Shown here one piece after another: positions 1 to 9,666 of a DNA stretch of 64,000 nucleotides (the stretch's first letter is position 1; the number at the start of each line of letters is the position of its first letter). This stretch comes from Inonotus obliquus (taxonomy: Eukaryota > Basidiomycota > Agaricomycetes > Hymenochaetales > Hymenochaetaceae). The position numbers and the translations under genes were made by a program. The notes below the pieces were generated by a model, which was not told where the DNA came from, did not search any database, and saw only the letters and a list, made by a program, of their open reading frames with translations. The stretch lies in contig JAJHTX010000002.1 of the NCBI GenBank assembly GCA_032164295.1, forward strand, positions 3,906,001 to 3,970,000, given 5' to 3'.

Positions 1-15
1 CGGTTTTTTTTTTGC

Positions 16-405
16 TTATACTTTACTTGCTTTTGCTTTCTCTTTCTTTCCGTTGAGTAGGGCTAGTAGTATTCGGTGTAATAGGTTGGCGTGTGCTTGC
101 GCGGAGTACAACGTTCCTCCTCCGTTTTCTAGTGCTCTCTTAAATACACTTTCGTGCGGTGTAGGTGATACTTTGCCTATAACCCTTCCTGTCTTGAAAT
201 GATCCCAGTAGAGATCTTGCCAAATTGGTTGCCTCGCTATTAGCTTCCACGCGTCTATATCCTTCGGCGCTCCTTGTTCCCGTTCCTGCGTTTGTTTTGC
301 ACGCTCCAATGTTAACCCGACCTGTGGTTCTAGGTTTCGGTGGTTGTTACTGATGTCTATTTGCCATTCCAGGTGGCCTACTGATTGGATAAGGGAATTA
401 TTCAA
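16..405 (-). CDS. Hypothetical protein, 129 aa, in a transposon-like region
   Basis: A 129-codon reading frame starting with an ATG and ending close to the window edge. I do not recognise the family. The protein is hydrophilic with a Lys-rich tail (GKKEKAKASKV) and no visible membrane segment or zinc finger. It lies on the same strand as, and downstream of, the unknown ORF at 1157-1918, so both may belong to one mobile element whose left part lies outside the window. It could equally be one exon of a larger gene. Confidence 0.35.
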   Translation of the reverse strand: MNNSLIQSVGHLEWQIDISNNHRNLEPQVGLTLERAKQTQEREQGAPKDIDAWKLIARQPIWQDLYWDHFKTGRVIGKVSPTPHESVFKRALENGGGTLYSAQAHANLLHRILLALLNGKKEKAKASKV

Positions 406-1156
406 TCAGTCTATTTGAATGACTAGTTCGTGCTATCACAATTACCTTTATTGGCAATAGTCTGCGCTTGTTCCTTTAAGCTTGCCAAGAAGGGAGTTTA
501 ATCCAGATGTTTATCTCCGTGGAGGGTTCGTTGATTCCTGATCGACGGACCAATCTGGCTAATTCCTCGGTTTGAGGGGTTAATCCAAATTCTACAATAC
601 TGGTTATGGAATTGCTAATCACCTTAGTGGACTGTGTAGCTGATCCGATCTGAAACAACTAGCAACTAACTAATATTGCAGTTGAACCTGATATTATAAT
701 CGTACAGTATTAAGTCGGCGGGAATACGCGATTGTTATACTGATTGTTATTCACGATAAGGGAATATCGGGAATCGCACTACGTTGTGAGTAGCTCGTAC
801 CGTGCAGACAATAGGGAGAACAATCTGGTTGCAATCCGTATTTTAGCTTTACTTCGATTTCACACAATCGGTTCAGTTCAGCCGTGTCGCTACTGGTAAT
901 TTACTGGCTCGCAAGTAATTGATGTTACGATTTAACTTAGGGACTTATGGTAGGGTCCCTTGACTTGGATTAAACTGCTAGGTCGGCTCTACGATGGCCT
1001 CCTTATATACTAATTTACATGTGTGACGTTACTACCTTGTTACTTACTGTTTATGGTATTTATCTGTTTCTTCCTCCATGATACCTGGTCCGTGCTTTCT
1101 CTTTACTTCCTTCCTTATTTCACTACCTCTGTATTACTAGCCTCTCTTTGATTAGT
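406..1156. other. Spacer between two element-borne ORFs; no clear gene
   Basis: An AT-rich stretch. The only open frame is about 60 codons on the minus strand (476-658), which I cannot assign. No LTR, tRNA or repeat unit is evident. Confidence 0.3.
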
Positions 1157-1918
1157 TTAGTGCAGTGGGCGGTACCATCTCGCAGATAGGTTTGATTCTT
1201 GTATAGGTAACGGCACTTGATCTAATTCAGCTATTCTAGGTAATTGCTGAGTCATCTGTCCTTGTATTTCGGGTCTCGTTGGTATCGGTCGTGGTACAGT
1301 CAGCCAGTTTCGAATAGTTTGCACTCGTGTATATCCTAGCGTTGTCCTGGCACGTTGTAGGTTTACCCCTTGTACTCCTTGTAGGTGTATTACTCCGCCG
1401 TACTGTTCTACCTTTATTTCCATTATGGTATATCCATAAGGTAATCCTCGACTTATGTAATTCATTATCCAATGCCCCCAAGCATATGCAGTTCTCTCAT
1501 TCGTTCCGGCTTGGTCTCGCTTGTAGGCAATGTCGACATCTACTATAGCTGCGTCGCATCGTTCGTGTCTTCCTTCTTGTGCTACGTTTCGTATTCCGAT
1601 CATCATTACAAAGTGTCTGGCGTCGTAGGATAATACTCGTATCTCCCTTTCATAAGCTTTTTGTATTTGTTGGTTAGGGTCGTAGGTTAGTTCTACAAAT
1701 CGACGTCGTATCATTATATCGGCTTGTCCGTTCATTATGTCTCCGTACGTGATCTCTCTGATTAATTCTCGCATTAGCCCTCCAGCTAGTTCTTTAGCTG
1801 GGCGGCACGTGTTGCAACATCGTAGTATATTGCTTCGCGGTGTCGGTGGAACGATAGGCTGTTCTAGTACTTGTATTACTGCCGCTAACCGCTCTTGTAT
1901 CCAACGTAGAACGCTCAT
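1157..1918 (-). CDS. Unknown element-borne protein with N-terminal Cys cluster, 253 aa
   Basis: The reading frame is open up to 2026, but the first ATG belonging to this element is at 1918. Further upstream the frame runs into LINE sequence. The N-terminal part has a CCNTC cluster near residue 35 followed by helical sequence. The middle contains an AYEREIRV...HF...IG block. The product resembles the broken ORF at 11407-12216: an ILRCC / ICRFC start, then AY..E..V......H(F/Y), then a LGYTRVQ / DGYRRAT block near the end. That pairing is my own alignment by eye. The function is unknown. It is probably a protein carried by a family of retroelements rather than a host protein. Confidence 0.45.
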   Translation of the reverse strand: MSVLRWIQERLAAVIQVLEQPIVPPTPRSNILRCCNTCRPAKELAGGLMRELIREITYGDIMNGQADIMIRRRFVELTYDPNQQIQKAYEREIRVLSYDARHFVMMIGIRNVAQEGRHERCDAAIVDVDIAYKRDQAGTNERTAYAWGHWIMNYISRGLPYGYTIMEIKVEQYGGVIHLQGVQGVNLQRARTTLGYTRVQTIRNWLTVPRPIPTRPEIQGQMTQQLPRIAELDQVPLPIQESNLSARWYRPLH

Positions 1919-1955
1919 AGTTATTGGCTTATTAATGATGGATAATACTACCTTT

Positions 1956-4900
1956 CTAACAGGTCTGAGTTCCCTTCCTCCATTCCTGGAGTCGGTGCGC
2001 GCCTGGCGCGCTCTGCCATCTCTCAAGGAGGTTGAGGGCCGGTAGTGAGTCTGAGAGGAAGTGTATTTCCCTCGGGGGTGTGTCTGAGGTGGGGAGGTGG
2101 CGCGCTGTCCAGGTTGGCGCAGTTGCTAGCGCCATGATCTCGCAGTCTGTGGCTGTGGTTAGAGCTGCTGCCGCCATCTTTCTTGTGGCGATGGTGCTGC
2201 CGTCGTGAAGGATGACTGAGGAGGCGCCCGCTTTGCGGCGCTCCTGTGTTGTTTTCACTGAGCCGTCCGTAAAGACTAGGAGACGGCTGGTGTCACCGGA
2301 CAGATCCAACGCCGCTTGAATGTATTCCTGGCGTGTGTCGGAGTCTGTCGGTGTGGGTGGGGTGTGGAAGTGTACTCGTCCTTCGGCGAAGGCTAGAGGT
2401 TCTTCCCAGGGGGCATGCGTGTACGCGGGAACTGGTTGGGCATTCGGCACTCGGTCTCTAAAAGAAAAGGAAATTACACTATTTCTATTACCTATATGTT
2501 TTTTACGAAGAGCGGGGAGTGGCCTTAGCCCATGGTTATGTGGTGTACGGTAGTGTCTGAGGGCGGCTTTAGTTTTCAAGAGTTCTAGAGAAAATTTAAG
2601 GGGAGGGAGAGAAATAAGGAAATTTGTAGTTATACTGTTTGCGCCGCGGTAGACCCCAAGGATCCACCTCGCGGCGCTGTCTTGTACTTTCTGGAGGGAG
2701 GCGACAATCGTCTTTTGACGACTGCCGTGGTACCATACCGTTGATCCCCAGGTGAGGATGGATTGTACGCAGGCGATGTATAGCCTGCGAAGTAGTTCAG
2801 GGGACATCCCCCTCTGGGTGTTGGCGATGAGGCGCATAGCAGCTAGAGTGGAGAAGGCCTTGGCCTTCATTCTCTCTGTATGTTCCCTGAAGTTGAGGTG
2901 CGGGTCGAACCAGATGCCGAGCCAGCGCATGGGGTATTGGGGCTTGACCGTTGCATCCTCCAGTGTGACGACTAAGTCGGCCCCGTCTGGAGTGATGTCC
3001 CGTTGTCGCCTGAAGTGGATGACGTCTGACTTCTCCGCCTCAATGTCCATGTTGCGGCTGCGGAGTCTGTCTCGGAGGAGTTTGCATGCCTTCGCCAGTA
3101 CGCGGCAGTTTTCGGCGTAGTCACTAGACCAAGTTACCAGTAGGTGGTCGTCCACGTACGCTATGATTTCCGTCCTTGCGACTCGACGTGCGGCTTCTAG
3201 GGCTTCTCTGGCGTAGATGGTGGCTAAGATGGGGGAGATGGGGGAGCCTTGTGGTGTTCCTACATCGGGTTTGGGCTGGGGGTCGAGGGTGATGCCGTCG
3301 AAAGACAGGGCTACTTCCCTCTTCGTCATGAAGGAGTAGATCCATGCGTTCGTGTCCGTCGGGCAGCCTAGGGAGTCCAGAGTTTCCCTCAGCTTGGTGG
3401 GTTCAACCTTGTCGAAGAAACCTTGAATGTCGACCGCTAGGGCCGAGCATTTCAGGTTCCTTCTCCACGCCGTCTCCACTAGGTTAGTTAGTGAGAGGGC
3501 CGCGTCGTGAACGGCGTGGCCCTGGCGTCCGCCGAACTGATTCGGCGGTAGCCATTTCTCTGTGTTCGCCAGGAATTGCAGACGGTTAGCTATCATCTTC
3601 TCCATGATTTTACCGAGCGTCTCCTCCAGTGTGATTGGTCTGTAGGACCTTGGCGCGAAAGGGTCCTTCTTGTTGGGTTTGCGAATCATTACTACCTTCG
3701 CCGCCCGCCATGTTTTCGGGTGATGCCCTAGACGTAAGCAGTCGTTGAAAAGTGAGAGAAACTCGTTAGGCAGTTCCGCCAGCAGCCACTTGAGTGGGCG
3801 GTAGCCTATTTCTGAGAGGCCAGGAGCGGAGAGGTTGGACGTGTGTCGAATAGCGTCCATCATCTCCTTCCTAGTGAAGGGGTGTGACCGTCGCTCGCTG
3901 TTGCTGTCGCGGGTGTTGGTTGGAGGTGGGGGTTCCGCTTGTGTGGGTGGGAAGTAGGTCTGGCGGAACAGTTCACCTTTCTCCATGTCTGTTCGTGTGA
4001 AGCCGTCCCTGGTCCTGAGCGACGGTATTGGCGTGGGGCGGATGCCCCTGCCTACCTTCGCCCAGTTCCAAACGTTGTATTGGTTAGCATTAGAGACTTT
4101 TTCTTCGTAGAACTCCCTTTTTGCCTTCCGAATCGAGGCGTTCAGGCCGGCGGCCTTAGCGTTTCGTTCGGAAGGGGGGCACTCTCGCAGATCGTTTAGG
4201 GCCTGGCGGCAGTGGTCATTCCACCAGTCCACCGTTTTGAGTTTGGTAGGTTTTGCGGGGCGTAGCTGCAGAGCCGCCTCCCGCATCACCTTCGTGAGTC
4301 TTTCGACCCTGGAGTCTAGTTCCTCCGCGTCCTCTGCGGGGCGCGCGAGGAGTCTGACTGTAGCTGGCATCACTATGTCGAGCCAATCCTTCTTCTTTGA
4401 CTCGTCTAGTGGTGGCCTGGATTCTGGCGCGTCAGGGAGGTCCAGTTGGAGGGACCATTTGAGTAGGGCGTGGTCGGAGAGTCTGGTGTATTCCACTACA
4501 TAGGAGTCGCGGATCTGCGTGGCGTCCGTTGTTGTTGGTACCCATATCATGTCGATTAGGCTGTTCGCCTCCCTGCGCGTTGGAGTGTCTGGGTCGAAGG
4601 CTGGTTGTAGGGCGTTTTCTTGGAAGAAGTCGTCCAGTTTCTTGCTTTGTCGGTCCCGGTACAATCGGACCGGCAAGGAGGTCCAGCTGTCCCTCGTGCG
4701 GTTGAAGTCGCCTGCAAAGATGGTTTGAGAGGCTAGGTTAAAGGGGAGGCTATAGAGGAAGGTTTCCCCAGGGTACGCCTCAGGGTGGTTATCCCTGCGT
4801 CTGGAGTCTGGTGGTTGGCAGCCGTAGTAGTTGCAGATATTAGTACCTTGTATTTGGATGGTTAGCACGTCAGTGCCGTGAGAGAGTGGTCCCACTATCG

Positions 4901-5189
4901 TCCAACCTGACGAAGGGAGGAGTTTGGATACTAGAGTGGCCACCCTTGGGCGGTCCTTTGGAGCGCCCGGTGGTAGGCAAGCGGTGTATCCTGGGAGGTT
5001 GGGGAGGCCATAGACCTCCTCCCCCTCTTTATCTATTAGGGACGGAGTGATGCCGATTCGGTACCACGGTGGTTCTTGGATTAGTATTAGTAGGGGTCTA
5101 TTATTAAGTGGGATTTGGTCGAAGTTAGCAATGAGTTGCTCCATGGCGGCTCTGTGCCGTCCTACATTCCATTGGTAGATCCACACCAT
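1956..5189 (-). CDS. LINE ORF2: endonuclease-reverse transcriptase, RNase H cut short
   Basis: This 1077-codon ORF encodes the enzyme that nicks target DNA and copies the element's RNA in place. The N-terminal 230 residues are an APE-type endonuclease (QWNVGR at the start, LIQEPPW, AGDFNRTRDSW, LSDHALLKW). The reverse transcriptase follows at about residues 400-800 (NQFGGRQGHAVHDAA, AVDIQGFFDKVE, GTPQGSPISPILA, catalytic YVDD). An RNase H begins near residue 960 (VFTDGSV, CEIMALA, LSDSLPAL) but stops before its last catalytic Asp. No 3' UTR or A-rich tail follows, so the 3' end is missing. The ATG overlaps the ORF1 stop in a TAATG. The domain order fits the Tad/I group of non-LTR elements. 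Confidence 0.9.
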   Translation of the reverse strand: MVWIYQWNVGRHRAAMEQLIANFDQIPLNNRPLLILIQEPPWYRIGITPSLIDKEGEEVYGLPNLPGYTACLPPGAPKDRPRVATLVSKLLPSSGWTIVGPLSHGTDVLTIQIQGTNICNYYGCQPPDSRRRDNHPEAYPGETFLYSLPFNLASQTIFAGDFNRTRDSWTSLPVRLYRDRQSKKLDDFFQENALQPAFDPDTPTRREANSLIDMIWVPTTTDATQIRDSYVVEYTRLSDHALLKWSLQLDLPDAPESRPPLDESKKKDWLDIVMPATVRLLARPAEDAEELDSRVERLTKVMREAALQLRPAKPTKLKTVDWWNDHCRQALNDLRECPPSERNAKAAGLNASIRKAKREFYEEKVSNANQYNVWNWAKVGRGIRPTPIPSLRTRDGFTRTDMEKGELFRQTYFPPTQAEPPPPTNTRDSNSERRSHPFTRKEMMDAIRHTSNLSAPGLSEIGYRPLKWLLAELPNEFLSLFNDCLRLGHHPKTWRAAKVVMIRKPNKKDPFAPRSYRPITLEETLGKIMEKMIANRLQFLANTEKWLPPNQFGGRQGHAVHDAALSLTNLVETAWRRNLKCSALAVDIQGFFDKVEPTKLRETLDSLGCPTDTNAWIYSFMTKREVALSFDGITLDPQPKPDVGTPQGSPISPILATIYAREALEAARRVARTEIIAYVDDHLLVTWSSDYAENCRVLAKACKLLRDRLRSRNMDIEAEKSDVIHFRRQRDITPDGADLVVTLEDATVKPQYPMRWLGIWFDPHLNFREHTERMKAKAFSTLAAMRLIANTQRGMSPELLRRLYIACVQSILTWGSTVWYHGSRQKTIVASLQKVQDSAARWILGVYRGANSITTNFLISLPPLKFSLELLKTKAALRHYRTPHNHGLRPLPALRKKHIGNRNSVISFSFRDRVPNAQPVPAYTHAPWEEPLAFAEGRVHFHTPPTPTDSDTRQEYIQAALDLSGDTSRLLVFTDGSVKTTQERRKAGASSVILHDGSTIATRKMAAAALTTATDCEIMALATAPTWTARHLPTSDTPPREIHFLSDSLPALNLLERWQSAPGAHRLQEWRKGTQTC

Positions 5190-7320
5190 TACAAATCTTC
5201 TTCGCTCATTTCGATTTCGGAGCCAGGTTCGCTAGCTGAGGAGGTGATGATAAGAGGCGCCGTAGATTGGTACTTTTTGCGTCTGGGGCACGCAGGGTCT
5301 GTGGCCGAGTGTCGCCCTAGGCAGTTATGGCAGAGTTTGGGGTGGGGACAGTCAGTGCCGGCGGGTATGCCTTCACTCGCGCAGAGTCTGCACTTAGCGC
5401 GGTGGTCCTCTGTCCTGTGGTTCAGGTTGCAGTGTGCGCATAGGGGGTTTCGTTTGCAGCCTTTAGCTACGTGTCCCAGCGCTTGGCACTTAGTGCATTG
5501 TGTGAAGGGGGGGCGAGGGTGTCTGTACGACAGCCTCAACCTCCTCCCGAAGAGGTATACGAGCGGCTTATTCATGAGTCGCTCGCGGACGTCCCCCTTG
5601 GGGTCGTCGAAGGTGATGGAGATTGGGCATGTGAGCAGAGCGCGCTCACCTTGCTCCGCCAGCCGTTCTGGTCTGGCGGTGTAGTAGGGAGTCGTCGCTA
5701 GTTTAATGTGTTGAAGGATGGGGTTGGCTCTCAGCTCCGCTAGGACCTCGTCCTGAGTGAAAGCTTGGTCCTTTGTGTTGAAGCGCACAGGTACCATGGA
5801 TATGTTGAGTGTAGCGCGCGGGACAACCCTGCGCGCTTCGACTTCAGAGGTAGTTTTGACCAGCCGGCTTGCAATAGCCTGTGCCTGGAGGTCGATTTGT
5901 TCGGTGACGCCGTTGCCTGCCGCGAAGGTGATGATGGCATGTCCCTTGGGGTTCCACCTGGCGGCTAGAACGCGGAGCTTGCTGGCCGTCGGCAGAGACT
6001 GTACGACGTCTCTGGCGGCTTTGCTGAGTAAATAATCGGTGGGGCGGTTGTTGGCCAGGATTGGGGGGTTGTAAGTGATTACCAGGGTGGGGTCCTTTGC
6101 CTTGGTGGTGATTGGGGGGAGTTTCCTGCGCTTTGGCGCATTCGGTTCCGGGGATGGGGGTGGATTGGTTGGGTGGCTGGTGGATGGTGCGGCTGTGGCT
6201 GTGCTGGCGACTTGAGCGTATGTCGTCCCCGCCGTCGCCACCTCTGCTGGTGCTTGTGGTGGTGCTGTCACTGTGTTGTGAGTTCTGGGGAGCGGCCTAG
6301 TGGTCTGGGTTGGGCGGGTTTGTTGTTGTTGTTGGAGGCCCGCGAACTTGTTGTTGAGGGTCTGAATTTCTGCTGACAAACGTGCCAAGGCCGCCTCGAC
6401 GGGAGCGCTAGCTCCTGTCTGTCGGCTTTGTTGGGCCTGGCTCATCAGTTGTGCGAGTGGTAGGAAGTCTCCGCCCCCTTCAGAATTGTAGCCGGCTTTA
6501 GCATGTGCTAGTACCGCCTGGGCTAATGTGTCTCCTCTCCCCAGCTTTGTCAACTCATGAATCGTATTAATCGCCGAAGCGAGTGTAGACCCAATGAGTT
6601 TCCCCATCGCCGCAATAACCTCCTCTTCCGAGGGCGCGGTTTTGAGCTGGAGCTCCACCTTATCTTTTATAGTTTCCAGTGCCGGACCGAAACACGAAAG
6701 GAGTGTTAAGGCTCTGCAATCGTGGACATTGTCCAGGCCCCTGGTAGCGGGTCGACGGGGCGAGAGTATCTCGGACAACGGTCGTTTCTGACCTCGCCGG
6801 GGAGCAGGAGTATCTATCACTAGGGGGCTGGGGAATCGCACGCCGAAGACTTGGTCACTCCATAAGGAGGGTTGGCCAGTCTCCGGGCGAGTTGGAGTGT
6901 GGGGGGATGGGGGGCGTGGCTCGGACACGATTTGCGACACACCTTGGTCCGTCGTCTCCTGCGTATCCTCCAATTCCATCCCTTCGGGTTCTACGACAAC
7001 TACCTTCGCGCGTTTCGTGCGTTCTGGGTTTCGTCGGGCTTTGATGGGTCTGTCGGTTGGTTGCGTTTGCGTTGTTTGTTCGTCTTCCATATTAGGAAGG
7101 TAGTGGTAAGAGAGAGAGAAGCGATGAGTCGATCATCGCTACATCCTATTCTCGATCACATTTCCAAAAGGAGTAACCGCGTGGCTTGTCGTTTTTTGAT
7201 CCGTAGGTCAACCACCGAGGCTCTGGCAATTCATCCTTTTCATAAACACATGTCAGTAATTTCAAATGCTATGAAAAGCAAAGAACCCTGTTTTTCGTGT
7301 CTTTCATTCCATTGATTTCT
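1962..7320 (-). mobile_element. Tad/I-type LINE, 3' part missing
   Basis: A non-LTR retrotransposon read right to left: a 5' leader to the right of 7090, ORF1, ORF2, then an abrupt join at about 1961/1962 to sequence starting TGTTAGAAAGG on the minus strand. LINEs are normally 5'-truncated because copying starts at the 3' end. Loss of the 3' end therefore suggests that another element inserted into ORF2, or that a rearrangement occurred. The right-hand limit is a guess. I see no target duplication inside the window. Confidence 0.75.
5189..7090 (-). CDS. LINE ORF1: Gag-like nucleic-acid-binding protein
   Basis: A 633-residue protein that would coat the LINE RNA. The first 330 residues are low-complexity and Pro/Thr/Ala-rich with a Gln run (GLQQQQQ). 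A more ordered region at about 340-520 precedes three CCHC-type knuckles near residues 540-610: CTKCQALGHVAKGC, CAHCN...H...C and CHNCLGRHSATDPAC. The knuckles and their position next to ORF2 identify it. The stop TAA shares its last A with the ORF2 ATG. The ORF is uninterrupted, so the left-hand loss of ORF2 sequence is probably not ancient. Confidence 0.88.
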   Translation of the reverse strand: MEDEQTTQTQPTDRPIKARRNPERTKRAKVVVVEPEGMELEDTQETTDQGVSQIVSEPRPPSPHTPTRPETGQPSLWSDQVFGVRFPSPLVIDTPAPRRGQKRPLSEILSPRRPATRGLDNVHDCRALTLLSCFGPALETIKDKVELQLKTAPSEEEVIAAMGKLIGSTLASAINTIHELTKLGRGDTLAQAVLAHAKAGYNSEGGGDFLPLAQLMSQAQQSRQTGASAPVEAALARLSAEIQTLNNKFAGLQQQQQTRPTQTTRPLPRTHNTVTAPPQAPAEVATAGTTYAQVASTATAAPSTSHPTNPPPSPEPNAPKRRKLPPITTKAKDPTLVITYNPPILANNRPTDYLLSKAARDVVQSLPTASKLRVLAARWNPKGHAIITFAAGNGVTEQIDLQAQAIASRLVKTTSEVEARRVVPRATLNISMVPVRFNTKDQAFTQDEVLAELRANPILQHIKLATTPYYTARPERLAEQGERALLTCPISITFDDPKGDVRERLMNKPLVYLFGRRLRLSYRHPRPPFTQCTKCQALGHVAKGCKRNPLCAHCNLNHRTEDHRAKCRLCASEGIPAGTDCPHPKLCHNCLGRHSATDPACPRRKKYQSTAPLIITSSASEPGSEIEMSEEDL

Positions 7321-8012
7321 TAGGCTTGTTCTTCATGAAGAAAGAAGCTCGCACATCACGAGAAAGTCAAGATACATATATGCTGCTTATATACCCCTAA
7401 ATTTTGTAAATTTTATAAATTTTATGAAAGTACTTATAGCGGACCTCACGATCTGACAAGTGACTAGAAGATACAATAAGCAGACGAAAGCCTTGTATAT
7501 CTTTCAGATACATGAAATCCTGATATATGTATGCAGTTATGCACAAGTGAATATAGCAGACCTCACCGACCAATAAGTGACTAAAATAATTGTTGATTTT
7601 CGTCAGCATGATGATGGTATATAAGTGCTATAAGCACATACAAGCCAGCTCAATGACCTGTTATTCATTTCCCAAATTATCACTCGATGAAATAGCAAAA
7701 AATGTATCTATATTGATTTGTACTTTGTACATAACTACTACACAACAATATTGAAGGCTTCGTTTCAATGCACTCCTCACCCCACTTACCATGTTCTTTT
7801 CGGAACATGTAGGTTGATAGACATACCAAGGATACAGACTCTCAACCAATGTCTCCCCACCGTTCCAAACATGCTCCCTCTGAGATATATGTCATTGTAC
7901 TTTCCCTTGAGACTCTGGCATTACGATGAAAGCGATCCACCAGTCAGCATCCTCTTTGAAACCTACTTCCTGAAGGAAAAGTGTCTCATAGCACTGAATA
8001 AATGCTGGTATG
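7321..8012. other. AT-rich gene-free stretch with a diverged direct repeat
   Basis: I see no gene. Two diverged copies of a unit containing ATAGCRGACCTCAC and AAGTGACTA lie near 7435-7470 and 7551-7590, about 116 bp apart. The plus-strand frame at 7718-8095 (125 codons) has no protein-like pattern and crosses into the LTR fragment that begins at 8013. Confidence 0.4.
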
Positions 8013-8452
8013 TGTTAGGACGGACGAGGTGGCGGTGCACGCTCGAGGCCTGTTCTCACGAAGGTCATCTGGAGATAACCTCTACTGCGTCTTGAGGGGA
8101 GAGTACACAGTCGTCGGCAACGTACGTCTAAGGTGGATGACCTTAAGTAATGCACGCGTCTAGGAACAGTATACGACTAAGACGTTGTGGTGGTAAGTAG
8201 ATTGAATAAACTAAGTAAATACAAGAGAGGAATACCTAAGACGTCGTGGTGGTAAGTAGAAGAGTCGAGTGGGGAAGATGAGACAAGATCTATCTACTTA
8301 TATACACATGAGACGTAGGAAGGTATTACTCTAAGAGGGTGCTGCGCAGCAGTATAACAATATAAACAAACAAACAACGGGGGCCGACGAGTCAGCAAGA
8401 ATGAGTAAGGGTGAGTAAGTGTCGTCGGGGTTGGGGCGGAATTGTCATGAAC
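8013..8452 (-). repeat. Solo LTR fragment related to the chromovirus LTR
   Basis: Starts TGTTAGGAC and contains two direct copies of GACGTYGTGGTGGTAAGTAG about 55 bp apart, followed by GTGGGGAAG and a reverse-strand TATATAAG box. The chromovirus LTR at 12436-12959 has the same layout (a doubled GACGTAGGTGATAGTACTAG, then GTGGGGAAG, then a TATATAAG on the minus strand). The two belong to related LTR families in the same orientation. No matching right end or internal region is present, so this is a fragment. Its right limit, where different sequence (TGTCATGAAC...) begins, is approximate. Confidence 0.55.
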
Positions 8453-8627
8453 TCATATTTAATTTTTCTTTTCTTTTCTTTTCCTTTCCCTTATTTTCCC
8501 ATCACCTGATCTTCTAATCACATGCACTCCTTATTTGTCATCATCTCTTAGTAATTAGCCACCTGACCCAGAACCTTCTAGAATACTAGCTTAGTAATAG
8601 TAGCTGTTGCACAGCCACACTGTAGGG

Positions 8628-8801
8628 TATATAAGTAGCTCGTAGTACTCCCCTGTACCCTAGCTTTGACCTGATCTAACCTCCGGTTAGCAGCAGCCCA
8701 ATCTATTCCCTTTACTACTACTCTCTTTGCTGCGACTAAGTAAAGGCATAGCCCAGCAGTAAACCAGTGCTGTTAGCTGTCGCTGATATAAGGTCAAAGC
8801 T
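8628..8801 (+). promoter_or_regulatory. LTR promoter and self-primer site of the RT-less Ty3-like element
   Basis: A TATATAAG box lies at 8628-8635. An expected transcription start 33 nt downstream falls on TAGCTTTGACC (8661-8671). The exact reverse complement, GGTCAAAGCTA, occurs at 8791-8801. A primer-binding site complementary to the first 11 nt of the element's own RNA is the hallmark of Tf1/sushi-type self-primed Ty3 elements. The match and spacing are seen in the sequence. Use as a primer is inference. Confidence 0.6.
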
Positions 8802-9666
8802 ATTCTTGTTGCTCTATTCCTTTACTCGTCATTACCATTACTTTTATTTTTACCTTGTATCGTTTCATCGAACGACGGACTCCTACCCCTGCCACCTCTG
8901 CTGTCGCTGTTAAGACTTTGCATAGTAGTTACCAACGTCTACCTAGCCTTCCCTATCCTACTGTGAAGTGTTGCCCCTGGCCTTGTTCGCCGGTTGACAA
9001 AACACCTCTCTCAGTTAGCGCTGCCTGACGGGGATCGTAAGATCCAACAGACCAGTAGTGTCTTGCGGGAAGCTGGGTGAATCGTTGACACTCTAAGTGT
9101 GCTCTGTCTGATTCCTTAGCGACAGGTAGTGTTAACCTGCAGTCTGGTAGTCGCCAACATCCGTCACCCTTAGGCCAAACTGGCGCTGAAGATCACCCTC
9201 TGGGCTCACGAAAGGCGTGTGTGGAACTGGGAGACAGACCGTGTGTGGATTAGTCGGGTCTTAACGGTTGTAGCCTACGTGTGGATCTTCCGGATCGTTA
9301 TTGCCGTATCGGAAGAAATCGCGCCACGTCACTTTCGCCGCTGACCAACTCCGGAACCCGTTCCAGTCCGACCTCCTCCTCCGTATCCTCCCGTTATCGA
9401 TCTAACGCAGGAAGATTAAAGGACTGGCCAAGCTTACATCATACACAAGCAGGCGCAGGAGGTATAAACGAAGGCTCATCCATAGAAGGAAACGAAATTC
9501 ATCACCTGACCAACCCCGAAAATGCTCACGCACCGATACTTTACTTCCAGTCACACGTGTTGCTGGTCTTAGACGAGCTAGATCCTACTCCACCTCGATC
9601 GTATCCAAACGTCGAAAAACCCTTACCATCGATCCCGCAGACGAAGAGTGGTCCACTGACGAAGAA
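8802..9666 (+). other. Untranslated leader of the Ty3-like element
   Basis: About 870 bp between the self-primer site and the gag ATG. The longest frame (9281-9817) is Ser/Thr/His-rich, overlaps gag and looks non-coding. Long structured leaders are usual in this type of element. I see no clear packaging signal. Confidence 0.4.

Noticed and set aside
5189..7090. Reading LINE ORF1 as a host zinc-finger gene
   Set aside because: The direct TAATG coupling to an endonuclease-RT ORF makes it a LINE protein.
7718..8095. A plus-strand 125-codon ORF as a gene
   Set aside because: It has no protein-like pattern and crosses the start of the LTR fragment at 8013.
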